From Hamiltosporidium tvaerminnensis (lineage: Eukaryota; Microsporidia; Dubosqiidae), in contig JAKIMF020000013.1 in NCBI GenBank assembly GCA_022605425.2, forward strand, positions 124,001-188,000: a stretch of 64,000 bases of DNA, written 5' to 3'. The notes under the pieces were generated by a model. The model was not told the DNA's origin, did no database searches, and worked only from the letters and a program-made list of their open reading frames with translations. A program made the position numbers and the translations under genes. Of the stretch, positions 1 through 10,792 are shown piece after piece (position 1 is the first letter of the stretch; every line of letters begins with the position of its first letter).

Positions 1-410
1 CTTCCTCCAACTCCAACTCTTCATTTGTATTGTTGTTGGTTCCTTTGCTGTGTTTATGCCATCCAAAATAAAGGGTAAAATATTTTTTGTATTTTCCGTT
101 TTAACATCATCTTCCTCGTTGTCTACTTGCTTTAAAGGGGGTATTGGTTGTTTATGCATCTCAGCTCCTAAAATAACACTTTATGATGCAATTTCCTAGC
201 TCTCTTCGCATTTCGTCCAGACTCAAGTCCTTTTCGTCGATCAAAAGAAATTGTTTCGATTGTCTTTTTGAGTACTATGGATTGTTAAATGCCTCTACAT
301 TCATGGGTATTTGTAGTCTCTTAACATACGTCTTATGGTTTTGTCACAATACCGTCCCAGAACATCACATAAGGAATTATCTCTACACTGCATTTATAAA
401 TAAGTGTATA
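1..410 (-). pseudogene. 5'-truncated non-LTR retrotransposon fragment (endonuclease C-terminus)
   Basis: On the minus strand this encodes degraded pieces of the same C-terminal segment seen in the large element at 14100-14560, around the residues EIIPYVMTWDG, MNVEAYIQSIV and KETISFDRRRGL-like blocks, followed by acidic residues. It is cut by frameshifts and stops. The 3' end lies beyond the window edge. The fragment sits inside the integrase-type element ending at 828, exactly as the matching fragment does at about 19957-20440, so both copies were probably duplicated together after the non-LTR piece had inserted. Confidence 0.7.
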
Positions 411-828
411 AACTAAATACTTAGAAAAAAAAACAAATAATATAAGAGTTTTAAATAAATGTATATACAATTTTATGTTGTTTAGTGCCAGTATCAAATT
501 CTACAACGAAATTTTGCCTTACAAATACTAAAAAATGCAAATAACTGAAAAAAAATATAAATTTTATTGGATATTTTATTCATAATTAGCACATCCTATT
601 TGTTTATACAAAAGAAATTTTAAAAAAAGGATGGATAAGAAATATTGGAAAGAAAACTCAAATAAGAAGGTTTATACGAATAAAGGGAATAAATGCGTTA
701 TAATAATATAGAAATTAAAAGGCTATATGAAAAATAAAGGGTGTTATCAAGATTAAAAATGTATAGGAAATAACGGGATTCTATTGGTGATGGGGGGTTG
801 TTTATCTGCCCGTGACAATAAATTTAAT
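1..828 (-). mobile_element. Partial copy of the Ginger-like/gypsy-integrase element (end only)
   Basis: Positions 1-828 match 20020-20838 almost throughout, including the AT-rich stretch from 420 on and the terminal sequence reading GGGCAGATA...after TGTCAC on the minus strand. The terminus ends at GTGACA (823-828) followed by unrelated DNA, which fixes one element boundary. The integrase part would lie outside the window to the left. Confidence 0.65.
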
Positions 829-2319
829 TTAACTCGTGAAATTTTTAGTTTCTTCTTTTAGATCTGACTAAGCTTATAATTAGTGTCGGTTCTCGAGTGG
901 TTCTTAGATCCTAAATAGAGCTGCATCATATTAATTGTCATCACGTATTTAACACGAACTTGCTCGATACCAGGTGATCTTAAAGTGAAATATAATTTCG
1001 TATTTCTTTTGCTTTTAAAACATCATTGTGCTACTTCCAATTCTCCTCGTTATTTTATCATTACATATTAGACCAATTCGATCAAGAAAAATTATTTTAA
1101 CGTCCATTTTAGCACATTCGACTAAATACATGCTTCTAAATTTATAGGCATTTGAAGTCTTTAAGGATATTTCTTATGATATTTTAACAAAATATCAAAC
1201 CAATTAAACATAAAAAGATTATTTCGGCATATCACTTAAAAATAGCCTCGAAAATCATTTACTAGGGTGTCATACATCTTAATATTTCAGTTTCCACTTT
1301 TAAGTGAATCTTAAAACTAATTTTCACATCAATGAAAGTTATCATATTTTAACTCTTATCATACATACTTATATGGCTTCTATTATTGCATATCTTAACC
1401 TCGGTTTTTATCTAGGTGGCAAATCTTATTTCCGCATACTCATTTTTAAGATTTTCTGATTTTGGGACTTCTAATTCGTTTTAAAGATCTAAATTTGTAT
1501 ATATTTAGACGGTGTGAGGATAGACATCAAAGCACTTCATTAAATCGTCTGTGTAGTCATTTCAGTGTATTTTCTCATATCGTATCACCATCTATATATA
1601 GAATCTATGAGAAATACAAAATGAACTTGAAATACTTATGGAAATTTCGATTTTTGAATGTTCAAATATCTCATTGATGAGTTGCGGAACATTAAATGTA
1701 ACATATATACAAATGATATTTTCTTCGAAAGGTATTTTTTATGTAATTTTCACACCCCAAAAAATATTCTTAGTTTTATGAATACCAAATAGGGCGTCAA
1801 AAAATATATTTTTAATAGATTGCGACCGTTAGAAAAACCACAATCTACTTATTAAAAAATAGCTTGAAAATTTTAAAAAAACAAACTAATATATAATATT
1901 TTATGTAGTGATAATTCATTTTCTCGGTGTTTTCATACTGTGATATTGCTCTATTCTTAAACTTTTTTTATCGTTGATTATTTAACTCAACAAATAAACT
2001 TTATGGTATACTTGCTTGTTTATTTAAATTTTATTCTCCAGATGAATTATTTCAATTATGTTTTGTTATTCTTATAAACAATTTGCGTATATTCGGCGTT
2101 ATATAATCATATTTTTTTTGTTCGAATCAATATAACTGTCATTATTTTTGAGATCTTTTTTTTTTTGATAATTAAATTTTTTCTCAAACATATAACTTTT
2201 AAAGTTTATTGTGCGAAATAAATTCAATCTAAATAATATTATAAAATGAAACTCAGAGTTGCTCATGAATTTTTATACTATACTATGTATTAAAAATGTT
2301 TTTTGAAGCAATTTTTTGA
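829..2319. other. AT-rich intergenic DNA, no supported gene
   Basis: Only short open frames occur, including one of 71 codons at 1462-1677 with no recognisable features and no CCC-type start signal. I see nothing else that can be supported. Confidence 0.6.
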
Positions 2320-3840
2320 ATGAAACTAATACATCTGAGAGTTTTGGGAATTTTAGATTGGTTAAATTCAACCGTTGATGATATAAGTATTTCGATGCGA
2401 TTGAATCTGATAAAAAAAAGGTGTTTTCATTTAATCATGACTAATAGGCATCAAGATGTAATAGATTATACGTCTCTCGAAATTCTTTTTGTCAAAGTAT
2501 TTTTTAAAGCACATTTAGAAATGATTAAACGATTATTTAAACAGTGCATACTAAAGACTATTGAAAAATAAATAACACATATTGAATTATTAGGTGGTGA
2601 GAACTTTATAAATGTAAAAATAATTTACAGATCGCTATTTCTGAATTTTATTGATATTTTTATAAACAGATATTTTATTTCCTTTAGTAGACTTAAATTT
2701 TTAAACGATCATGAATTTACAATTTATAAATATTTTTTATTAAATGAAACATTTTCTGATCCAGATATTATGAAAAGACTTGATGAAATAAAAAACCGAT
2801 CAATAAATGAAATCCCGTTAATTACAGAGGAAAAGAAAATAAAAATTATCCAAAGTATCATTAATGATGAAAAATTTATAAAATTTTAATTGAAAAAGTA
2901 TTTCTTGTATTTATTGGGTTTAAAAATTTAACAAAAAGTTTCTTGGATTATCAGTTTATGATTTTAAAAAAAATATCGAATGGTTCAAATTCGGAAATCG
3001 AAAAAAAATCAATTTAGAAAGATTTTAAAAAAAATCTACACTAAAAATAATTTGGAGTGTCTAAGCTACTATGATAATGCTATTTCTCAAACGGGCGACA
3101 AATTTAAAAGGGATTTTTATGATTCTCTTATCTATGCAATAGCAGAAAATCATTTTAATGAAGAATTTTTTAAAATACCAAACAGAAAAATGTTTACATC
3201 TATTATAGATTGTGAAAATATGCATTATACTTTTGTAATTAGATATGATTCAAACTTTGTATCCCCTAAAAAACTGACGCCATCATTTATAAAGTTTTCC
3301 AATTCTTACTTACGTCGATTTTCGGATAGGATTTTATATTTATCCTTATTTTTAAAATTTGATGACTGGATAGTCGTTTTTATTGATCAAATTTTTTTGA
3401 ATTTAAAGGAAAAAAGCATTTATCTACTTTTTAAAACAAGACCTTTCTGATATAAAAACCGATCGACAAAAACAGTTAGATGAAATTTTAGAAAACAACG
3501 GATTTAAGCCCTTTCTGTGATGAAATTAAGGAATTTTTAGAGACTTTAAAAAATAACATGGTGTCATCGGTTTACGCCGTATTCTATACATATGAGATTA
3601 AAGATTTAATATTTAATATTTAATATTTTAGAGTATAATTGCTAAATTTTTAAAAAAGTATAAATTAGAAATTAAGCATCTGAAAGGGAATAAAGAAATG
3701 GTTTTTGAGAGAAAAATCAAAGAAAATATTTTGTTGGGTTTTCATATTTTTTAGAATCTGCTCTCAACAGATATTTCTTGGGAGATAATGGGAAGGAAAT
3801 AGTTTTAGTTTGGAATAATTAAATTAATTTTACGCTTTTC
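2320..3840 (+). pseudogene. Decayed protein-coding gene, family unknown
   Basis: Frame 1 begins at ATG 2320 and is open to 2889 except for one in-frame TAA at 2569-2571. After further stops near 2930-2958 the same frame is open again from 2980 to 3450. Coding-like residues continue in other frames to about 3600 and weakly beyond that. The predicted protein is lysine, isoleucine and phenylalanine rich without a recognisable domain, signal peptide or transmembrane segment. There is no CCC or GGG tract before the start. The pattern of isolated stops plus frameshifts in an otherwise protein-like reading suggests a gene in mid decay. It could also be two or three small overlapping genes, which I consider less likely. 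Confidence 0.45.
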
Positions 3841-4310
3841 TTTATTAACTGTGTTTTTTATATTTTAAATATCATTTTTTTTGCTAAAAAAATGTAGTTA
3901 TATATCTGAATTTAAATCGTTTAATTATAGTATGATAAATGATATATTTAAATACCAGGAATGAAAAAAATTCTCCTACTTTGAAATTCAATTATAATCT
4001 GCATAGTAATAAGTTAATGCCAACCAAAGAATGAGAATCAAACCTTTAATTGTATTGTATGAAAAATTTAATTAATGATTTTTTTCATACCTACGGTTCA
4101 TTAAAACTAACATTTTTTACATTAAAAAAATTAAAAGATAAAAAAATTGTTTTTCAAATCAACTGATCATATAGATGATTCAAGTATACTAGTCTTCTGT
4201 TTTCTCAAGGATTTTTTTTGCCTAAAATAGGCTTTTGATAATTTAAATGATATATTTTCGATTATATGCTACTTCGCAATCTAATATATATGTTTATTTA
4301 CAATACATTA
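3841..4310. other. AT-rich intergenic DNA
   Basis: No open frame of useful length, repeat or RNA structure is apparent. Confidence 0.6.
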
Positions 4311-4480
4311 TTCCGGTGGAGAGAGCCTAACCACATTAAAAACTATCTGGTTAGCAATGAAGGCATTAATAGTTGAGAAACCTATTGTTGCAATTTTGGT
4401 GCAATATAAACCACTCTAGATCTATAAGACAATCCCTTATAATGTTGAGTTACAACCAATTAAAAGAGGGATGGAATAAG
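4311..4480 (+). repeat. Diverged partial copy of the 728-bp retroposon (5' end)
   Basis: The sequence GGTGGAGAGAGCCTAACC followed by ACATTAAAAACTATCTGGTTAGCAA aligns with the 5' end of the retroposon family (read on the minus strand of 16697-17424). Similarity fades after about 170 bp, so only the start of an old copy can be supported. Confidence 0.5.
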
Positions 4481-5290
4481 TACGTACGCACAATAAATTG
4501 TTTTTTCAAGCAAATCAATCAGCTTATCTAAACCTTTACATATACTTATACAACCAATCTTTAGAACTTCAATGACTTGAAAAAAACGTAAAATTATAAT
4601 TTTGATCAAAAAAAAGCGGATAATTTAAAATTCAGAAATCAAATTCTTTTAGAAATGACTGTTAAAATTTTTGAATTGGGATATTAAATAGTAAAATGTG
4701 TTTAAGTCAAAAAAATAGATACATTAGAATCAAGAGAAAGTTTTGAAAATTTTGATCAAATTTATTCAGGGTAATAAGCCTACCCGGCTCTATAGGTATC
4801 CGAACAAGAAAAATCACCAGGAAATCGCAAAATATAAACGTATACAAATCAGTCTCCTTATTTTAAACTTGTTGCGCTTTTCTTGTCGAAAAATGCTATG
4901 CTTTTTTAGCTTTTTTGTTGGCGTCTCCTTCAACCAATAAATTCTTTTCCAAAAAAACTTCCTTTATCCGTTATATTTGTTCTTTATATTCGTGTTTATA
5001 TGTTATTATATGTAAAAATGCTTGCATGACAACATTAAAATAAAACCAGCTTACCTACAATTATTTGGAAAAATTGGAGCGAAGATCCTTGTTTAGATTT
5101 TAGTGAGATATAGAGTAAATTAGATATTTGATTGTTACATAGTAATATGAATAAGAAAGAGTGCGTCTAAAAAAGGGAAAAAATTAGCGAAAAGTTTGTT
5201 GTTTATTTGTAAATTTAATAAGAAACCACAATTTATTTCGTAGATAATTCACATGCTAAAGCGAAGAAACTTGGTCTTGCTCACAACGGG
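4481..5290. other. AT-rich DNA, possibly old repeat remains
   Basis: A 65-codon frame at 4743-4940 has no recognisable features. No gene is supported. Confidence 0.5.
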
Positions 5291-5600
5291 TTAGAAAAAC
5301 AGCATTCGGGTGTTCGGAAAACATCCCAATAAAAATCCACGACCATACTGTTGGCAGTTTATGTCTATTGGCATGGCCTTATAACGATATTTAGACTTCG
5401 TAAACCGCATAAATATATGTTGGCATTGCTTAAAAGGTGCGCAAAGTAATTGTAAATCAGAATCTTCTGTGATGAGGGCAGAGGATTCCAAAGACAGATT
5501 ACGAAATGCAATAAAACCAAAGACCACGGCTGTAAAACCCCCTACCTACCTGCTTAGCTCATGAAATAGGGTTTACCGCCTCCCTTTAGATGTAAATATT
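5291..5600 (-). other. GC-richer patch with an unrecognised 78-codon frame
   Basis: Positions 5291-5527 on the minus strand hold an open frame with several Cys residues and a composition less AT-biased than the surroundings. It looks like a coding remnant, possibly of a transposon, but I do not recognise the family and there is no start signal. Confidence 0.25.
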
Positions 5601-5764
5601 TCAATATAGACATCATATATATAGAAGGAGTATTATAAATGCGTTTATATGTGTAAAACGTAGTACTGCGTTAATGCTATGAAAAAAATGAACCCAGACC
5701 ATTTTTTCAAAACAAAGATGGGATATTATATTATATTAATTATTTCGAAGGTTAAAATTTTATA

Positions 5765-6694
5765 TTAAAAAATAATTTTTAATTCATTAGATTTCCATTG
5801 TTTTTTCAATGCTTTTCTTTCCTGAAAAATTTCTTTCAAACCTGTATTGTAATATAACAAATCAAGATATGAAACTATTAGAAGAACAATTAAGTTAGTT
5901 AAATCCAATGTTAATATTACAAATACCATACTAATTAGAAATAAACCTACCCTTTGAATATTTTGCAAAAGTAGCCTATTTTCAATACTGAAAACACGAT
6001 CAAAAGTATAATAACAACGATACTTATTTTTTTATTCCGAAAATTTTCATCATTTTCTTTTATTGTACTGAAAAAGAGTATAATTTCAAGACTGAATTCG
6101 ATTGGCGCAAGGATTTTATTCCTTTTAGTGAAAGTATTCATATTGATATATATAAGAAAAACAATATAAAAATGGTAGTAAATAATCAATCTCAAAGCTT
6201 TTCCTACTTTTCTAATCTAAAATTAGGTAATTTAACTTACTTTATATGCTGTTTCTAAATCTTCTCTTGCTCCAACAGTTCGGTAATAATTCCAAACCAG
6301 ATTTTAAAAACATTTTCTTTTTCTTGAATAATAAAAAATGTCTTTACTGACTCGATTAAAGACTGTAGTAAGATGATGATTCCAAATCCATAATAATTTA
6401 TTTGTACGAACTTCATAACTAAAATATAAAATTTAACGAGTACATAAATCACGAAATATTCCATCAATCCTAAGTAGATAATAGCAAGTAGACAATATAC
6501 ACTGAATACATGAAATGATGAAATCCAAAATTATTAAAAAATATGTATATTCTGATGTGTTCATCTAAATTTTCATTTAATTCATATTTTGTATGAATAA
6601 GTAAGCCTTCTAGAAAAATACTTGTCATACCAAAGAAAATTATTTTCAAAAATGTACTAAGCTTGATATCCATATTCCAAACTTTGCCATACAT
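5765..6694 (-). pseudogene. Multi-pass membrane protein gene, broken; two candidate short introns
   Basis: Four consecutive minus-strand frames, beginning near 6694 (ATG at about 6676), encode hydrophobic segments typical of a polytopic membrane protein of roughly 300 residues. Joining them needs two single-base shifts, near 6490 and within the T/A run near 6305, and removal of two segments, 6217-6240 and 5931-5950, each of which begins GT, contains CTAAT and ends TAG. The 24-nt segment carries three in-frame stops while both flanks share one frame (...LETAYK before, RKVGKALRL after). The 20-nt segment reconciles two different frames. I do not recognise the family. Either this is a pseudogene, or it is a gene with tiny introns and a recent frameshift. 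Confidence 0.45.
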
Positions 6695-8132
6695 TTGATT
6701 TATAAATGTTTTAATTATATTTCATTAAAAATTTAGAACATAGATTATATTCTAGTTATTCTTTGACATTTATTAAAACCTCCTATATATTTTTTCAATA
6801 ATAATTTGAACTTTCAAAGTTTAATTATTTGATTGCTTCTCTTTGCTATTTTATCCGTATAAATATTACACTCAAATTATGTTTTGGAAAACAAGTATTG
6901 CTTTTATATATATTTTTCAAAATAAAATTGTCTACTTTATAAAGGATTTTTTTTTAATATGATTTCTAATTAAACATTAATCATTCTGTTATCTATAATT
7001 GAATTAAAAAAAGTTCATTCACTCAGATAACATGAAAATAGAAAAACAACAAAAAAAGAATATTTAAACTCACAGTAACAAAAACTCGTATTAATCGTAA
7101 ATAGGATTGAATCTTTATTATTTTAATATAATCAAAGTATATTGTCTTTATTTTTTTAGATTTTATTAATTCTAAATTAGTTCAATACAAGTTTCATACT
7201 ATAAATTGTGAAGAAAAGAATTTGAAAAAAAATTAGGAAAGGTGCATTTATTTAAACCGCGACGATGCAAAAACCCAATATACCAAAATAGCTTCGTAAT
7301 ACAACTAAAAAAGAAATTAAATTTATCTTTACTACTTTCAAAATATTCTGTACTAAAATGCAAGTATTGATAAAAATTTTAATTCGATAACACGAAAAAC
7401 ATGTGCAATTCATTTTGAAATCTGTTAAAATATAAAATTCGAGTTATAAGAACTATTTAATAAAGTTTTACACCGATAAATTTTTTATTAAATTAGTATA
7501 TTAATAAAGAAAAATTGCATCTCTGTATCAACTTATTTCTAATTAAGCGTGTATTTGTCATATTTAAGTTTATATGAATGTCATTTTGTGGACAAAATCT
7601 AGCCAAGTAAACTAGTGATTTTGAAAAATAGCACATATAAAAAGTAAGGTTGTAAAAATACATTCGATATATTAATTAGATAGAAATCTGGATATTTTGA
7701 CGGGTAAATATATTGAATCTCTTTATAAATGTATAAACTGCGAAAATTTGAATCTTAAATAGAATTACATTGAATAAATACGGGTCTTATTTTCAGCTTC
7801 GATGTCGAAATATATATTTGTGACGACTTGGAATACATTTCAATCAGTTTACGATCAAAGAAAATTTCTAATACTTAATATCCGAAAATATCAAATTTTT
7901 TTTCAATAATAATTTCTTTAGACAGGTTATAACTGTATCTTTTAAATATAAAAAAACGTTCGGCGAATAAAAAACGAACAAATTTAAAGAAGTCTAATAA
8001 TATGGAATAAATACCGTGAGAATTCTACACCTACTAAGTTTAAACATCTGTTAAGATGAAGAATTTATAAGCACATAAAAATACGAAACTATTCAACGTG
8101 ATCGGCGATATAAATCAATAAATAATATAATC
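6695..8132. other. AT-rich gene desert
   Basis: About 1.4 kb without a usable open frame, recognisable repeat or RNA gene. Confidence 0.65.
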
Positions 8133-8861
8133 TACTAGCTTATCTGGCGAGCGTTGCTGCGATAATAAAAGAAAAAAGATTTAAGTATAATAAAAGAAAA
8201 AATAAATTATTTATTAATTTGAATAGTATTAAATTATTTTTCGAGTGTTTTTAACAATATATTCTTTGCTTTTGTTCTGTGTCTGAACGAAAAAATCGGA
8301 AGAGATTTCCACGAATTATGTGGCTACATAGAGTTATCATGTGAAAATCGTTTCCCAAATCTATTCTACACAGTGTAGCATTTCCTCTTGTGCGTTTTAT
8401 TGTCTTTCAAAAGGTAAGTAGTAAAGAAATTTACACCTTTACATGGCTTATCTGTTAGAACCGTTGAAATGTGTGGGAGTGTAAATAATCTTTTTTATAA
8501 TACTTGTATATTATTAAAAATCTTTAGTGTATTACACTTTCAAATAACACCCTATTACATAATTCTTCTTATTACTAAAATCCTTTAATGTGCAACAATC
8601 TATATAAACAATCCGTTTGCCTAATTAAATTTATTAACATCTTTAACTTATTACCATAAATAAACATGCTTTTACATAGTACGACTATATTAAAACCTTA
8701 AATAAAAGCCCCATGTTTAACCTTTTGATTTTTCTACCTTCATAATGAAACGATACCTCTTTTAAAAAAATTTACCCCGTTTAGAAAAATAATACCTTAT
8801 TTTCATTCTTTAAACACACAGACAGACAGACAGACATACATACATACATTTTATATATAGA
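8133..8861 (+). mobile_element. Repeat resembling dispersed arthropod retroelement ends
   Basis: The left boundary has TACTAGCTTATCTGGCGAGC, a variant of the CTAGCTGACCCGGCGAAC start common to dispersed repeats in insect and crustacean genomes. About 730 bp on, the right boundary has a compound ACAG/ACAT microsatellite followed by CATTTTATATATAGAC, the usual tail of the same kind of element. The interior has degraded remnants with no coding frame left. The identification rests on memory of these terminal sequences and not on a search. Confidence 0.5.
8820..8850 (+). repeat. ACAG/ACAT compound microsatellite
   Basis: Four-base repeats ACAG then ACAT run for about 30 bases at the end of the element at 8133-8861. 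Confidence 0.85.
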
Positions 8862-9781
8862 CAAAAAATGAATTCTAATATATAATCGAATATTTCACAA
8901 AGATGTACACATTATTCACTCACCTCGAAATGTTTAATTGGTTTGAAAATTTATGACACGAATAATCGTTTTTCGATCAAGGAAATATTTCCATGATTTG
9001 CTCATAAATCTTAAACAACCAATAATAGTCTACAGAAGTAAAACGCGAAGCATTTAAAAACGTTTGATTGTTCTAAAAAAAATATTCTCACTAACTATGA
9101 TTGAATAATTTTGTAGGCTTAGTACATGTAAGGATAGCATTTAAAATATAGTTTTTTAATTTTAAAAGTTATAATTTCTACCGTAAGATTCATTGCAATA
9201 AATTGTTAACAATTCATTTTTTACCTCTTTTTACTGATGCATAAACAATTTCATTTTAATATAAATATTTTTTTGCCTTTTTTGTGCAATTTATATTCTT
9301 AATACTAATTTCATATAATAATTATAGCATGAAAAATTCCATGGATTTTTAGACCCGATTTAATCAAAAGATTTCAATAAAATACCGAGAATAACATACA
9401 ACTAATGAATTAATTCATATAGCTTAGGTAAAAAACGATTTACACGAATAGATTCCACTAGAATAAAGCGAAATGGAATAAAAATAGATAGTAACTACAA
9501 ACACCCACAAAAAATGCCGAGCAAATTCTAAAAAAATCAATATGTCAGAAGAAGAAAAAAATGCAGATTAAAAAAGGTACTAAATTTTCATGAAATAGCT
9601 CAAGAGCGGCTAAAATCCAGATATAAAAGGCCAAAAAATATAAGATGGACAGTTAAAGGGGATAAAATTGAAATTGAATAGATAGAAAATCTATGGTTCA
9701 GATAATAACACCTAAAAAAATGGGTTTAATTTATTTTCAATTTTTTTATTGAAAGTCGGATTTTATATTGACCCCCTTACC
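8862..9781. other. AT-rich intergenic DNA
   Basis: No open frame or recognised repeat. The part from 9440 to 9720 is less AT-biased and may be an old repeat, but I cannot assign it. Confidence 0.55.
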
Positions 9782-10386
9782 ATTCTGTCTCCCCCTTTGA
9801 ATTTTACCCTGGCCAAAGGTAAAATCCAGCAGATCATCACATCTGCTAAATCAGATGGGTCGGCAAAAATATTCTATTTATAGATTTTTTGGCGGGGAAA
9901 AAATATATTTTGTGATAAATTAAGTAGTTCGAATGAAATAAAACTATTTTTAACCGAAAAAAAGTTTAAATAAATTAAAAAAAATACTAAAACCAATTTA
10001 AAATAAGATTAAAATTAAATTGTAAAAAAATTAAAAAAAAAAGAAATCAGAAAAATCAAATTAAGAAAAATTATCAACATGATAAAAAATAAATTTTAAT
10101 GAGTTTTTTTTTATTCCGTTTTTATATGCATGTCTTCTCACTGGTTATTTTTACTTCTCCTTTATATATGACATACTTTTGTATTTTAATCTAAAACTGT
10201 AAAAATTTGGAAATATAAAGAAAATAAGACCTAAGTTACTAAAAAGTACACTTTTGATTAAAGCGCTGCAAAAAAAATTTTTTACCGTTTTTTTTAACAT
10301 GTTTTAACTATAATTTAGAAATTTAATGAGCAATTACTTCTAAGAACAAGAGGGGGACATAATAAAATAGAGAGGGGGACAGAATA
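9782..10386. repeat. MITE-like element with imperfect terminal inverted repeats
   Basis: Left end ATTCTGTCTCCCCCTTTGAA at 9782 is matched in inverse orientation by AGAGAGGGGGACAGAAT ending at 10386, giving about 20 bp of imperfect inverted repeat. The right arm is preceded by another partial copy of AGAGGGGGACATAATAA at 10350. The interior has no coding capacity. The G/C tracts stand out in a roughly 75% AT background. Confidence 0.4.
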
Positions 10387-10792
10387 ATTTAACAACAAAA
10401 AATTAAGTGCATTTTACGTATAAAATTCTTCAAAAACCGAGCATATCGAATATTAAAATATAATTAAAGCGGGTGGAATTTTTAAATTATAATTTTAAAA
10501 ACGAAAGCATGATGAAGTTCAAAACGTTGGCATTTCTTTATAGCTTTTTTATTTTTTGATGGGGGGGCATAATTAAATATGAGATTGAATGTAAAATTTG
10601 GTTTGCTTTAATACCGGTTTAACTCTAGTAAACATAAGAAACTGGATATTTTTACGATTAATAAGAACCAAATTATAAATAACACCATCAATTTCTAATG
10701 ATTTGGTATTAAATAGATTTCTATTTTCGATAAATTATTTTTAGAATCAAATTCTAATCATATTATTGGAATATATTTATATTAAAAACCAA
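10387..10792. other. Probable 5' flank or 5' UTR of the non-LTR element
   Basis: No open frame. The 5' boundary of the retrotransposon that follows cannot be fixed from a single copy, so part of this stretch may belong to it. Confidence 0.3.

Noticed and set aside
183-416. 77-codon plus-strand frame at the window start
   Set aside because: It is antisense to the non-LTR endonuclease fragment. A comparable antisense frame is seen at 20143-20398.
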